DNA of 58,390 bases, from contig RFFU01000097.1 in assembly GCA_003697085.1 (NCBI GenBank), positions 1-58,390 on the forward strand, given 5' to 3'. The DNA is from Candidatus Hydrogenedentota bacterium (GTDB taxonomy: Bacteria > UBA8481 > J006). The notes below the pieces were generated by a model. That model made no database searches. It saw only the letters and a list, made by a program, of their open reading frames with translations, and was not told the DNA's origin. Position 1 is the first letter of the stretch; each line of letters starts with the position of its first letter. Position numbers and translations under genes: made by a program. This document shows, in pieces, positions 1-8,859 of this stretch.

Positions 1-186
1 CTCTTCCACCCCGGTAACAGCATCGCCTCCACCCTCGCCAATGAGTTCACGGAGGCGGCGGAACCGCTCTACCTCAGCTCCCTGATGGAATTGGGCCTGA
101 TCCTTCTCTGCATCACCTTCCTGATCCAGGTCCTGGCCAACATCGGAATGGCGCGGATGCGGAAAGCGGAAGGGACCGGGAATTGA
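1..186 (+). CDS. pstC: Phosphate ABC transporter permease PstC (C-terminal part)
   Basis: The open frame enters from the left edge and ends in TGA at 184-186, leaving 61 residues. The visible part is the last periplasmic/cytoplasmic loop, ending in a hydrophobic helix (LMELGLILLCITFLIQVLAN) and a short basic tail, as expected for the end of an inner-membrane permease. The identification rests mainly on context: pstA and pstB follow directly, and the stop overlaps the TTG start of pstA by three bases (TTGA), which suggests translational coupling. PstC pairs with PstA to form the channel for high-affinity phosphate uptake. The rest of the gene, and probably pstS, lie outside the window. Confidence 0.85.
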   Translation, partial: LFHPGNSIASTLANEFTEAAEPLYLSSLMELGLILLCITFLIQVLANIGMARMRKAEGTGN

Positions 187-1034
187 AGAAACGCTCCGTT
201 CTCCTTCGTAAGACCATCGACCTCGGTGTCAATCTGGCCGCCGCCATCGCCGCTTTTTCCGGAATCGTGATTCTCATCTGGATTCTCTCCACGGTGATCG
301 TGAAAGGAGCCTCCGCGATCGACATCGCCTTCTTTCTTCAAACGACTCCGCCGCCGGGGGTGCCGGGAGGTGGAATGGGGAATGCCATCGTCGGGACGCT
401 GATCCTGGTGGTACTTGCGGTCCTGATCGGCGTTCCCGTCGGCCTTCTTTCCGGGGTGTATCTCTCTGAATTCGGAGGCGAGACACGGTTCGGTTCCCTT
501 GTCCGCTTCAGCACCAACGTCTTGATGGGAATTCCGTCCATCGTGATCGGAATGTTCGTCTATGCGCTAGTGGTGGTACCGACGGGCGGATTCTCCGGGT
601 GGGCTGGCGCCCTGGCCCTTGCAATCTTGATACTGCCCATCATCGCCCGCACGACGGAAGATATGCTGGTTATGGTTCCGAACTCGCTTCGAGAAGCGGC
701 GCTTGCTCTCGGGGCTGCACGATGGCGTACGATCCTGAGCGTGGTCTTTCCCGCGGCACGAGCCGGACTTGTAACGGGAGGCTTGCTCGCCGTGGCGCGC
801 ATCGCCGGCGAGACCGCTCCGCTGCTCTTCACCGCCCTCAACAGTCCCTACTTTCCGCATTCCCTGAGCGAACCGACCGCGAATCTGACCGTGACGATAT
901 TCAACTTCGCAATGTCGCCCTACGACGACTGGCAAAGGTTGGCCTGGGGGGCATCGCTTCTGATCACCGTCTCCGTACTCGTTCTCAATATCGGCGCCCG
1001 CCGGCTCGTCCGGGAAAGAGAGCGAAGAAAGTGA
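183..1034 (+). CDS. pstA: Phosphate ABC transporter permease PstA
   Basis: 283 residues, the usual PstA length. It forms the inner-membrane channel with PstC. An N-terminal helix (about residues 15-40) is followed by further hydrophobic segments. The EAA loop that docks on the ATPase is visible in the second half ([14 protein letters not shown]), as in binding-protein-dependent permeases. The start is TTG at 183, inside the pstC stop. The stop at 1032-1034 overlaps the proposed GTG start of pstB (GTGA). These overlaps support one operon. The long frame-shifted ORF on the same strand (from 599) is a shadow of this gene until it merges with pstB. Confidence 0.93.
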   Translation: MKKRSVLLRKTIDLGVNLAAAIAAFSGIVILIWILSTVIVKGASAIDIAFFLQTTPPPGVPGGGMGNAIVGTLILVVLAVLIGVPVGLLSGVYLSEFGGETRFGSLVRFSTNVLMGIPSIVIGMFVYALVVVPTGGFSGWAGALALAILILPIIARTTEDMLVMVPNSLREAALALGAARWRTILSVVFPAARAGLVTGGLLAVARIAGETAPLLFTALNSPYFPHSLSEPTANLTVTIFNFAMSPYDDWQRLAWGASLLITVSVLVLNIGARRLVRERERRK

Positions 1035-1918
1035 ATCGGAAAGAGAACGCCGGAGGAAGGGAAGAGGCAGCGGAGAACACGATTTGGAATCCAGCTCATT
1101 CGATGGAAGGCGGAGAAACGGGAAATCCGGCGCCTTCGTCGCCCTCCCCCTCGGACATGTTGAAGAATCCAAGGATCTCCGTGCGAAACCTCCAGTTCTT
1201 CTATGGAGAACAACAGGCGCTCTTCGACAACAACCTCGACATCGCAACGAACCGCATCACCGCCATCATCGGACCGTCGGGGTGCGGAAAGACGACGCAT
1301 CTTCGAACCTACAACCGAATCTACGACCTCTATCGCGGCCACAGGGCGGAGGGTGAAGTGTTGCTCGACGGCAGAAATATTTTGGCTCCGGATACGGACC
1401 TGATCGAACTGCGAAGGAAGGTGGGAATGATCTTCCAGAAACCCGCGCCGTTTCCGATGAGCATTCTCGACAACGTGGCGTACGGACTTCGGCTTCATTA
1501 TAAATTGAGCCGGAGCGAGATTGTCGAGCGGGTCGAGAAGGCCCTGCGTGCGGCGGCCTTGTGGGACGAGGTCAAGGACAAACTCCGAAAACCCGGGTCT
1601 TCCCTCTCCGGCGGACAACAACAGAGGCTCTGTTTGGCGCGCGCCTTGGCGGTCGAGCCGGAGGTGATCCTGATGGACGAGCCGACTTCCGCGATCGATC
1701 CCGTCGCGACGGGAAAGATCGAGGATCTGATGCGTCAACTGCGGGAAAGGTACACGATCGTGATTGTGACGCACAATATGCAGCAAGCCGCCCGCGTCTC
1801 CGATTACACCGCCTTCTTCTACCGCGGCCGGATCGTCGAGTTCGGCCCGACGGAACGGATCTTCACGAACCCGCGGGAGAAGCAGACAGAGGACTACATC
1901 ACCGGCCGCTTCGGTTGA
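1031..1918 (+). CDS. pstB: Phosphate ABC transporter ATP-binding protein PstB
   Basis: ATPase that powers phosphate import through PstC/PstA. From GTG 1031 it has 295 residues: Walker [10 protein letters not shown] at 81-89, the Q-loop ([12 protein letters not shown]), the signature LSGGQQQR, Walker B (VILMDEP), a D-loop with Ile for the usual Leu (SAIDP), and the switch His in VTHNM. E. coli PstB is about 257 residues, so the first 40 or so residues are an unusual polar extension. In-frame ATGs at 1103 and 1157 would give 272 or 254 residues. I chose GTG 1031 because it overlaps the pstA stop, like the pstC/pstA junction, but 1157 is a serious alternative. No phoU follows. Confidence 0.92.
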   Translation: MNRKENAGGREEAAENTIWNPAHSMEGGETGNPAPSSPSPSDMLKNPRISVRNLQFFYGEQQALFDNNLDIATNRITAIIGPSGCGKTTHLRTYNRIYDLYRGHRAEGEVLLDGRNILAPDTDLIELRRKVGMIFQKPAPFPMSILDNVAYGLRLHYKLSRSEIVERVEKALRAAALWDEVKDKLRKPGSSLSGGQQQRLCLARALAVEPEVILMDEPTSAIDPVATGKIEDLMRQLRERYTIVIVTHNMQQAARVSDYTAFFYRGRIVEFGPTERIFTNPREKQTEDYITGRFG

Positions 1919-1943
1919 AAAAGGTGTCAAAAAAAGGTGAAAA

Positions 1944-1973
1944 GGTGCCATTCTTCCAATTTGTCAATTTCGG
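1944..1973. repeat. Short repeat, copy A (pair with 4725-4753)
   Basis: About 29 bases beginning ggtgccattcttcc that recur with three or so differences at 4725-4753, just upstream of leuS. Both copies contain TTGTCAATTT, so on the minus strand each carries a perfect TTGACA. The copies flank leuS on both sides. This one lies between convergent pstB and leuS and is preceded by short ggtg-containing units (1923-1949). Confidence 0.6.
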
Positions 1974-1974
1974 C

Positions 1975-2002
1975 GGGGAACCGGAACCGTGCCGGTTTCC
2001 CC
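1975..2002. terminator. Inverted repeat between convergent pstB and leuS
   Basis: ggggaaccgg (1975-1984), a 7-base loop, then ccggtttcccc (1992-2002): a near-perfect stem of about 10 pairs with one bulge. It sits 57 bases after the pstB stop and 186 bases beyond the leuS stop, a position expected for a shared terminator. Neither side has a clear T tract, so factor-independent termination is uncertain. Confidence 0.4.
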
Positions 2003-2187
2003 TCCTCGAAGCCGCCGGAACCTCAATCGGAAAAGAAAAGGAATCCAACGGAACACAGCGCCAAATTTAAGGAAACGGCGGTTCGGAAACGGAAGTCCAA
2101 GCCCTATAACAATCGGGGACGAAAAAAGGCTAAAAGGAAGTCGATTCCGCTGTGACCGTGGGATAATCGTCCGTTTTCACGTTCCGG

Positions 2188-4713
2188 TCAGAGAATCAGG
2201 TTGAGGATTCTTCCCGGCCGATAGATGACGCGTTTCGGCTCTTCGGTGATTCCCAAAGCCGCCGCGGCCGCCGCAACCGCTTCCGGCTCGGGCGCATCCG
2301 GAGCGATCCGAATGCGCGCCCGCAGTTTACCCTTTACTTGAACGGGAACCTCGACCTCCTCGACCTCCAACGCTTTCTCGTCGAGTTCCGGCCACGATTC
2401 TTTGACAAGCAGTGTCGTCTTCCCGAGACGCTCCCATCGATCTTGACAGAGATGGGGAGCGATCGGCGAGAGACATTTGAGAAGAACCTCCATCCCTTCC
2501 ATCGCCGCCGGAGTCACGATTGTCACGGCCTGTAATCGATTGACCAACTCCATCAGCGCGGCAATGGCCGTGTTGAATTGAAACCGTTCTTCAATATCGC
2601 GCGTTACGCGGCGGATCGTGTCATGCGTCTTCCTGCGGATCTCTTTGTCCTGATCGTCGCTGTCCGCCGTTTCGTACTCCCTCCATCGCTCAACAAGATC
2701 ATAAATCCTGCGCAGGAAACGCCAAGCCCCTTCCACCCCCTGGCTCGACCAGATCAACTCGTTTTCCGGAGGTGCCGCGAAGAGTATGAAGGTCCGCGCT
2801 GTATCCGCTCCGTATCGTTCGATGATTTCTCCGGGATCGATCGTATTCTTCTTCGATTTCGACATCTTCTCGACCCGACCGACTGTCACCTTCGATCCGC
2901 ATTTCTGACAACGCCCGTCCTCGTTCTCGGCCGGATAAATGAAACCGTGCTCCGGACAGGAATACGTCTCCAAGGAGACCATCCCTTGGGTCAGGAGATT
3001 GCGGAACGGTTCTTCGGTAGGAACCAGTCCCATATCGTAAAGGACCATGTTGAAGAACCGCGCGTAGATAAGATGCATACAGGCGTGTTCGACACCTCCG
3101 ATGTACTGGTCCACCGGCATCGCGCCGCGGACCGTCTCCGGCGAGAACGGAGCGTCCGTGTTCGAGGGATCGCAGTATCGAAGGAAATACCAAGAAGAAT
3201 CCACAAAGGTATCCATCGTATCCGTTTCACGCCGGGCCGCGCCACCACACTTCGGACAGGTTGTTTCGACGAAGTCGCGCGCCGTCGTAAGTGGATTCCC
3301 CCCTTCCGTAAATCGAACCTCTCGGGGAAGAAGAACCGGCAAATCAGAAGCCGGAACGACACCGCAGGTTTCGCAGTAGAGGACGGGAATCGGTGTTCCC
3401 CAATAACGCTGCCGCGAAATGAGCCAGTCGCGAAGACGGTATTGGACCGTTCGTCGGCCCCATCCCCGCTCTTCGGCTAAGTCCGCAATTCCTTCCCACG
3501 CCCGACGATTTTCCCAGCCGTTGAAGTCTCCCGAATTCGCCATTATACCATCATCCTCATAGGCTTCCGTCATTTCCGCTCCGATGAGCCGTTTCCCCGG
3601 GGGATGTATGACGGGACGAACCGGAAGGCCGTGCGCCCGCGCAAACTCGAAATCGCGCTGGTCATGTGCCGGCACCGCCATGACCGCTCCCGTCCCGTAG
3701 TCCATCAGAGCGTAGTCGGCGACAAAGAGCGGACATTCCTCCCCTGTAAAGGGATTCGTAAAGGTATTTCCTAAGGCGTACCCCTTCTTCTCGCGCGTCC
3801 CGTCGGTGCGTTCCGTCAAAGTCTGACGCGCCACTTCCGCTCGAAAGGACTTCAACCCCTCTTTCTGCTCGGAGGCGACAAGGCGATCAACGAGAGGGTG
3901 TTCCGGCGCTAGAACGAGATATGTGATTCCGTAAACCGTATCCGGTCGCGTCGTGTAGGTTTCAATCACGATCTCCTCTCCCGTCGTGGCATCCCGCGAG
4001 GGAAAGCGCAGGGTGACCCCTTCACTGCGCCCGATCCAGTGCCGCTGCATCTCCTTGACATGGTCGGGCCATCCCTCGAGAGAATCGAGGTTCGCCAGAA
4101 GGCGTTCGGCATAGGCCGTCGTGCGGAAGAACCACTGAGTCAGATCCCGGCGCTCCACAGGCGTCTCCTCGTGCCTCCAACAACATCCCTCATGCACTTG
4201 TTCGTTTGCGAGAACCGTCCGGCATTCCGGGCACCAGTTGACCGGAGCCGCCTTTCGATAAGCGAGACCGCGTTCGAGAAATTTGAGAAAGAAGTATTGG
4301 TTCCACCGGTAATATTCGGGGCGGCAGGTGGCGAAGGTCCGGGTCCAATCGTAGGAGAATCCCATACGGACGAGTTGCGCCGTCATCTCCTCAATCCGCG
4401 CCTCGGTCCACTCCTGGGGCGGAACTCCGCCTTGGATCGCCGCGTTCTCGGCCGGTAGTCCAAAGGCGTCGAATCCCATCGGATAAAGAACACGGCGCCC
4501 ACGCATCCTCTGAAATCGCGCGACCGCATCGCCGATCGCGTAGTTGCGCACGTGCCCCATATGAAGTTTCCCCGAGGGATACGGGAACATTTCAAGGCAA
4601 TAATAGATTTCGTCCTCGGGCTGAATCGGACCCAACTCAAAAACCTTTTCCTTCTTCCAGCGTTGCTGAACGCCGGCTTCCACAACAGCCGGCTCGTACT
4701 TTCTTTCCATCAT
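2188..4713 (-). CDS. leuS: Leucyl-tRNA synthetase
   Basis: 841 residues, typical for bacterial LeuRS; charges tRNA-Leu in the cytoplasm. The class I signatures are HMGH at residues 51-54 (inside PYPSGKLHMGH) and KMSKS at 616-620. Between them lies the CP1 editing domain (TYTTRPDTVYG, then a region ending VPAHDQRDFEFA). Cys pairs resembling zinc ribbons are seen (CPEC, CETC/CPKC, CPEH/CQKC). The C-terminal anticodon-binding domain and a short tail are complete. Two ATGs are adjacent (4713 and 4710). No strong Shine-Dalgarno is present. Instead a good promoter ends six bases before the start (4720-4748), so the message may be leaderless. Confidence 0.98.
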   Translation of the reverse strand: MMERKYEPAVVEAGVQQRWKKEKVFELGPIQPEDEIYYCLEMFPYPSGKLHMGHVRNYAIGDAVARFQRMRGRRVLYPMGFDAFGLPAENAAIQGGVPPQEWTEARIEEMTAQLVRMGFSYDWTRTFATCRPEYYRWNQYFFLKFLERGLAYRKAAPVNWCPECRTVLANEQVHEGCCWRHEETPVERRDLTQWFFRTTAYAERLLANLDSLEGWPDHVKEMQRHWIGRSEGVTLRFPSRDATTGEEIVIETYTTRPDTVYGITYLVLAPEHPLVDRLVASEQKEGLKSFRAEVARQTLTERTDGTREKKGYALGNTFTNPFTGEECPLFVADYALMDYGTGAVMAVPAHDQRDFEFARAHGLPVRPVIHPPGKRLIGAEMTEAYEDDGIMANSGDFNGWENRRAWEGIADLAEERGWGRRTVQYRLRDWLISRQRYWGTPIPVLYCETCGVVPASDLPVLLPREVRFTEGGNPLTTARDFVETTCPKCGGAARRETDTMDTFVDSSWYFLRYCDPSNTDAPFSPETVRGAMPVDQYIGGVEHACMHLIYARFFNMVLYDMGLVPTEEPFRNLLTQGMVSLETYSCPEHGFIYPAENEDGRCQKCGSKVTVGRVEKMSKSKKNTIDPGEIIERYGADTARTFILFAAPPENELIWSSQGVEGAWRFLRRIYDLVERWREYETADSDDQDKEIRRKTHDTIRRVTRDIEERFQFNTAIAALMELVNRLQAVTIVTPAAMEGMEVLLKCLSPIAPHLCQDRWERLGKTTLLVKESWPELDEKALEVEEVEVPVQVKGKLRARIRIAPDAPEPEAVAAAAAALGITEEPKRVIYRPGRILNLIL

Positions 4714-4719
4714 ATCACC

Positions 4720-4748
4720 AGTATGGTGTCATTCTTGCATTTTGTCAA
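4720..4748 (-). promoter_or_regulatory. Predicted sigma70-type promoter of leuS
   Basis: Read on the minus strand: TTGACA (4748-4743), a 17-base spacer, CATACT (4725-4720). The -35 is perfect and the -10 matches at four of six bases with ideal spacing. Only six bases separate the -10 from the leuS ATG at 4713, so transcription would begin at or next to the A of ATG. The -35 lies inside a short repeat also found at 1944-1973. Confidence 0.5.
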
Positions 4749-4753
4749 TTTCG
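4725..4753. repeat. Short repeat, copy B (pair with 1944-1973)
   Basis: ggtgtcattcttgcat plus ttgtcaatttcg matches 1944-1973 at about 26 of 29 positions, in the same orientation. It contributes the -35 box of the predicted leuS promoter. It runs directly into the longer dispersed repeat that fills 4778-4960. Confidence 0.6.
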
Positions 4754-4777
4754 TCCCGGCATGGGGAAGCACGGAGA

Positions 4778-4960
4778 AAAACGGAAACCTTTTGCCGGAT
4801 CATCCTAAGCCCCTCCTGGAGGATAACCCCTCATGATCGGGACGGTCGAAAGGTGATCCTCTCCACTCGTTTTTGCTTTCAAGATTGTTGCCGGCAAGCC
4901 TGCGTTCCCGGGTTTGTATTCTTTGTCTCTTTCTCCCTTCCGCAGGTTGGAGAACCTGCG
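4778..4960 (+). repeat. Dispersed intergenic repeat, copy R1
   Basis: Fills most of the 505-base gene-free stretch between leuS and the zinc-ribbon gene. It shares an ordered series of blocks with 44606-44731: gaaaaacgg/gaaaaatggg, ccttttgccggatc/ccttttttccggatc, then an almost identical core (4832-4876: atgatcggg, gtcgaaaggtg, tcctct, gtttttgc), then gcaagcctgcg and ccc. A perfect 8-base-pair hairpin with a 4-base loop follows (4941-4960, CGCAGGTT/AACCTGCG). I see no coding frame that looks real in 4714-5218. Confidence 0.65.
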
Positions 4961-5218
4961 CTCCACTTTCGGCAGGCAAAATGCGTACACTGCCGGAGAA
5001 CTCGGGCAGGATGGCGAGCGTGGGGGATTCCTCGAGGAGCCTGTCCCGGGCGAAGGCGAGGGACTCGGAATGACATGGGGGGGGCAGGCCAGATGCCTGT
5101 GTTCCCAGGACGGCCTGTTTAGCGAAAATTACCACCGCCCGCAATTCGCCACGCACCCCCGGCCCTGTTCCTTTGCCCGAAAAATGATTTGGATTCCTGA
5201 TATTCCGCCTGCGAGAAA

Positions 5219-5524
5219 TCAACCCTTCCCGAAGAGTTTGTCCAACGCGGAACGCGCCTCACCCAATCGGCCCTGTTTCGGGGCGGACCCATTCGTCTTT
5301 TGCTCTGGTATCTCGGCGGCAACGAAGAAATCGCAAAAATTCGCCTTCTCCTTGTCCGCGGGAACCTCCGCCTTCGGTTCCAAGCATTCCGAGGGAGCCG
5401 CGGGATCGTGGAAGCGACACCCCCGGCAGCACCGCAGATCGCAACGACAGTGAGGACAATCGTCGGAACGAGCCGGCCGTCCGTGAACGCCGGTCAACTT
5501 CCCGCAATTCCAGCATCTCAACAT
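5219..5524 (-). CDS. Conserved small zinc-ribbon-like protein
   Basis: 101 residues, Cys-rich at the N-terminus: CWNCGK near residue 4, then CPHCRCDLRCCRGCRF, then a motif ending DKEKANFCDFF. I recognise a conserved uncharacterised family with the layout CxxCG, CPHCxxDL, CxxCRFxDP, ECxEP, NFCDFF; the function is unknown. The paired Cys suggest one or two structural zinc sites. It lies 94 bases downstream of korB on the same strand, so it could be the last gene of that operon. It also has its own perfect TATAAT five bases before the ATG. The C-terminal 30 residues are low-conservation and charged. Confidence 0.75.
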   Translation of the reverse strand: MLRCWNCGKLTGVHGRPARSDDCPHCRCDLRCCRGCRFHDPAAPSECLEPKAEVPADKEKANFCDFFVAAEIPEQKTNGSAPKQGRLGEARSALDKLFGKG

Positions 5525-5529
5525 CTTAT

Positions 5530-5555
5530 ATTATATGCCTCTCTTCCCTCTTCAA
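5530..5555 (-). promoter_or_regulatory. Possible promoter of the zinc-ribbon gene
   Basis: On the minus strand a consensus TATAAT (5535-5530) lies five bases before the ATG at 5524. The best -35 is TTGAAG (5555-5550), but the spacer is only 14 bases, so the call rests on the -10 box. The nearest purine-rich SD-like bases are about 14 bases before the ATG, too far to serve it. Confidence 0.35.
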
Positions 5556-5618
5556 AGCATCGTCCACCGGATCGGCCCCTTTCCCCCCTTCCGCCCCTCT
5601 TTCCGAAGGTGTTCTTCC

Positions 5619-6635
5619 CTATTCAACCGTCCAGGAGTGGGGACCGCGAAAGAGTTCCGCCAAACCTCCCTTGTTCCGTTCCCGTGCCTGCGAGACACGT
5701 TCGCGCAACAAGGCATCGTACGGAGGATGCTCGACTTTCCGAAAGACTCCGAAGGGAATCGGAAATTCCGGGTAATGCAGGCGCGAGAGAAAGTACGCGT
5801 AGGTAGCGCTGGCCGTCTGCGGCTCGTGAACGAGAAGTTCATCATCATTCTCGGCATTCCACACGATGACCGGACGTGTCTTGTCCATCTTGATACCGTG
5901 TTCCTTGTTCGGGCCGAACCGCAGGGGCTTTCCTTCCTCGAGATAGAGGGCATGTTCCGGACGCTGTTTCTTGTCGGAGACGTGACCGTGCGCTCCGTCG
6001 TTAAAGATGATGCAGTTCTGGTAAACCTCGATAAAAGCGGTGCCGCGATGCGCCGCCGCTTCCGAAAACACCTTCCGCATCGTTGCTCCGTCGGCATCGA
6101 GCACACGGGCCACAAAGGTCGCCTCCGCTCCGATCGCCACCTCGATCGGATGAATCGGATAATCGAGGGCCCCCAAGGGTGACGATTTTGTCTTATGCCC
6201 CACCGGCGTCGTAGGAGAATATTGCCCCTTCGTCAAACCATAGATCCGGTTGTTGAAGAGTATCACTTTCATATTCAGATTTCTCCGGATCGCGTGGACA
6301 AAATGGCCCATTCCGATCGAAAGAGCGTCTCCGTCTCCGGTAATCACCCAGATATCAAGATCCGGATTGACCAAACGAACGCCCGTGGCGATCGCCGGGG
6401 CACGACCGTGAATCCCGTGAAAACCGTAGGTATCCATATAATACGGAAACCGACTGGAGCACCCGATCCCGGAGACGAAAACGACATTCTCCTTCCGAAC
6501 ACCGAGAGTGGGAAGGACGTTCTGAATTTGAGCTAGAATCGCGTAATCGCCACACCCCGGACACCATCGGACCGCTTGGTCCGAGACAAAATCCTTTCTC
6601 GTATAAGCCGGTTTCTCCGGCGCCGTCGTACTCAT
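5619..6635 (-). CDS. korB: 2-oxoacid:ferredoxin oxidoreductase, beta subunit (2-oxoglutarate type)
   Basis: 338 residues. The TPP-binding beta subunit of KorAB, which makes succinyl-CoA from 2-oxoglutarate using ferredoxin and CoA. It carries the family's CPGCGD motif (C25, C28), [12 protein letters not shown], the TPP motif beginning GDGD at 100-103, and [16 protein letters not shown]. The length and motifs fit the 2-oxoglutarate branch, although related 2-oxoacid enzymes are hard to tell apart by eye. Its ATG overlaps the korA stop by four bases (ATGA), so the two subunits are translationally coupled. Confidence 0.93.
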   Translation of the reverse strand: MSTTAPEKPAYTRKDFVSDQAVRWCPGCGDYAILAQIQNVLPTLGVRKENVVFVSGIGCSSRFPYYMDTYGFHGIHGRAPAIATGVRLVNPDLDIWVITGDGDALSIGMGHFVHAIRRNLNMKVILFNNRIYGLTKGQYSPTTPVGHKTKSSPLGALDYPIHPIEVAIGAEATFVARVLDADGATMRKVFSEAAAHRGTAFIEVYQNCIIFNDGAHGHVSDKKQRPEHALYLEEGKPLRFGPNKEHGIKMDKTRPVIVWNAENDDELLVHEPQTASATYAYFLSRLHYPEFPIPFGVFRKVEHPPYDALLRERVSQARERNKGGLAELFRGPHSWTVE

Positions 6636-8488
6636 TCTTCATCCCTCTCTTCCAGCACGCGCACAATCTCGTCGTGGATCTCCTTGACCTTGAACGGCAA
6701 CCCGCGCACAAGGTTGAACCGTTCGACTTTTCGAAGGAAGGTCGCTTTCAAAAGAAAGGCCAACTGACCTTCGTTGATTTCGGGAACGAGAATCTTTTTG
6801 TAACGCTGCAAAATCTCTCCCACATTTTTCGGAAACGGATTCAGATGCCGGAGTTGAAGGTGCCCCACGCTCCGTCCCTCCCGAAGAGCCCGTTCAACGC
6901 CTCCGCGAATGGCGCCGTAGGTACTTCCCCAGCCCACGACGAGCAGGTCTCCCTGCTGCTCTCCAAAAACTTTCGCTTCAGGAATAAAGTCCGCGAGACG
7001 CTGTATCTTTTCGGATCGGATTCTTGTCATTTTGTGGTGATTCTCCGGACGATAGTTTACGTTTCCCGTAATATCTTCCTTCTCCAGACCTCCAATCCTG
7101 TGTTCCATACCCGGCGTTCCCGGAAGCGCCAACTTCCGCGCCAAGGTTACCGGGTCGCGAGCGTACGGCTGGTAGCCGTCCGGAGGAGGTTCCTTGAGAA
7201 TTCCTGTTTCGATGGGTGGAAGATCATCCAGATCGGGGATCCTCCACGGTTCGGCGCCGTTGGCGATAAAGCCGTCGCTGAGCACGATGACGGGCGCCAT
7301 CGCACGGAAGGCCAAGCGTACCGCTTCGTAAACGGTATCGAAGGCATCCGCGGGGCTTTGGGGAGCCAGGACGATCACGGGGCTCTCCCCGTTGCGCCCG
7401 AAAAGCGCCTGGAGGAGGTCCGCCTGTTCCGTCTTCGTCGGAAGTCCCGTTGAAGGACCGCCCCGCTGAACGTCGATGATGATTACCGGTAATTCCGCCA
7501 TTACGGCCAGACCTATCGCTTCGCTTTTCAAACAGAGTCCGGGCCCGCTCGTTCCCGTCATCGCCACGGCCCCCCCATAAGCGGCTCCGATCGCCGTGCA
7601 CATCGCGGCGATTTCATCCTCCGCCTGAAAAGTATAAACGTTGTATCCGGCCAAACCGGCCAGTGTATGGAGAATATCGCTGGCCGGAGTAATCGGATAA
7701 GAGGCGTACACAAGCGGAAGTTTCGCCGAATGGGCCGCCGCAATCGCTCCATAGGCGCAGGCCTGATTTCCATTAAGCTGTCGGTATGTGCCGGGCGGAA
7801 GATCCGCACGCGGAACGCGATAACGTACCCGAAACATCTGAACAGTGTCACCGTAGGCGAATCCCGCCAAAAGGGCCTTTTTGTTCGCTTGCCCGATCGG
7901 CGATTCCGGGCCGAATTTCTTCTCGATCCACTCGAGGCTCGGATCGATCGGGCGATCGTACAGCCAGTTGACGACCCCAAGAGCAAAGAAGTTCTTGCAT
8001 CGCTCCGCTTCCTTGCGGCCCAAACCGTCGATGTCCGCAACGACGTTGAGCGTCAATGTCGTGATGGGTACCGCATAAAGTTCGTAATCCGACAGCGAAT
8101 CATCCTCGAGAGGATTGGTCTCGTAACCGACCTTTTTGAGGTTTTGCGGCGTAAAGGCATCGCTGTTCGCGATCACGATGCCGCCCTCCACCACCTCGGC
8201 CAACGAAATCTTCAAGGCCGCCGGATTCATCGCAACGAGGCAATCGGCCTTATCTCCGGGTGTATAAATGTCGTGGGCGGCAAGATGGATTTGAAACCCG
8301 CTCACACCGGCCATCGTTCCCGCGGGAGCCCGGATCTCCGCGGGATAATCCGGAAGCGTGCTCACGTCATTCCCGAAGAGCGCTGATGTGTTCGAAAACT
8401 GCGTCCCCGTCAATTGCATCCCGTCGCCGGAATCCCCGGCAAACCGTACCGTAACACTTTCCTTCTCGACAACCTTCGTTTCAGCCAT
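6632..8488 (-). CDS. korA: 2-oxoacid:ferredoxin oxidoreductase, fused gamma-alpha subunit
   Basis: 618 residues. The gamma domain (about 1-195; starts [17 protein letters not shown]) is fused to the alpha pyrimidine-binding domain (from [14 protein letters not shown] at about 235) and a C-terminal transketolase-like domain. This fusion is the usual layout of KorA in aerobic and microaerophilic bacteria. Known role: with KorB, reversible 2-oxoglutarate oxidation linked to ferredoxin. The ATG at 8488 has GAGG seven bases upstream. Together with the PDH operon at 34121-39687 it implies that this organism uses an NAD-linked complex for pyruvate and a ferredoxin enzyme for 2-oxoglutarate. Confidence 0.93.
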   Translation of the reverse strand: MAETKVVEKESVTVRFAGDSGDGMQLTGTQFSNTSALFGNDVSTLPDYPAEIRAPAGTMAGVSGFQIHLAAHDIYTPGDKADCLVAMNPAALKISLAEVVEGGIVIANSDAFTPQNLKKVGYETNPLEDDSLSDYELYAVPITTLTLNVVADIDGLGRKEAERCKNFFALGVVNWLYDRPIDPSLEWIEKKFGPESPIGQANKKALLAGFAYGDTVQMFRVRYRVPRADLPPGTYRQLNGNQACAYGAIAAAHSAKLPLVYASYPITPASDILHTLAGLAGYNVYTFQAEDEIAAMCTAIGAAYGGAVAMTGTSGPGLCLKSEAIGLAVMAELPVIIIDVQRGGPSTGLPTKTEQADLLQALFGRNGESPVIVLAPQSPADAFDTVYEAVRLAFRAMAPVIVLSDGFIANGAEPWRIPDLDDLPPIETGILKEPPPDGYQPYARDPVTLARKLALPGTPGMEHRIGGLEKEDITGNVNYRPENHHKMTRIRSEKIQRLADFIPEAKVFGEQQGDLLVVGWGSTYGAIRGGVERALREGRSVGHLQLRHLNPFPKNVGEILQRYKKILVPEINEGQLAFLLKATFLRKVERFNLVRGLPFKVKEIHDEIVRVLEERDEE

Positions 8489-8859
8489 TCCTTCGCCTCA
8501 CGCCTTTCTTCCCTTTCCGCCGTCGCTCCCCCCCTTCAAGGCAACCCGGAAAGTCATCTTGATCGGCAGCGTTGGTCCACCGGTGCCCTTTCAGCCGGAG
8601 GAGAGTCACGCCAATCATATTATTTTATTCGCACGGCCTTCGAAACACAAGATCAAACACGATCCGGTGTTGCCATTGTTGGCGAATTCGCAGCCGCACA
8701 ATTTCGGGGTTGCGTTCAAGGTGTCGCTCGAACGACGGCCGGGAAGGAGATACGTCCGAAAGCAGCAAAAGAAGGGGACGCTGCTGAAGCGTAACAACCG
8801 CCGAACCGATCACATTTGCGCTCTCCTTTCCTCCGCGACCGCCAGGAACACAGAAAAAG
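8489..8859. other. Gene-free interval between korA and the secreted-protein gene
   Basis: 371 bases. It must hold the korA promoter (leftward) and the end of the 13858-8860 operon. A short AT-rich patch near 8616-8630 (atattattttatt) is the best promoter neighbourhood, but I cannot place -35/-10 boxes with confidence. The short ORFs here lack protein-like composition. Confidence 0.5.

Noticed and set aside
599-1156. Long in-frame 5' extension of pstB reaching into pstA on the same strand
   Set aside because: The translated extension is Arg/Ser-rich shadow of pstA in another frame. PstB homology begins around 1160; the earliest sensible start is GTG 1031.
920-1951. 343-codon minus-strand ORF opposite pstB
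   Set aside because: Mirror frame of a confidently identified gene in GC-rich DNA; no domain-like sequence.
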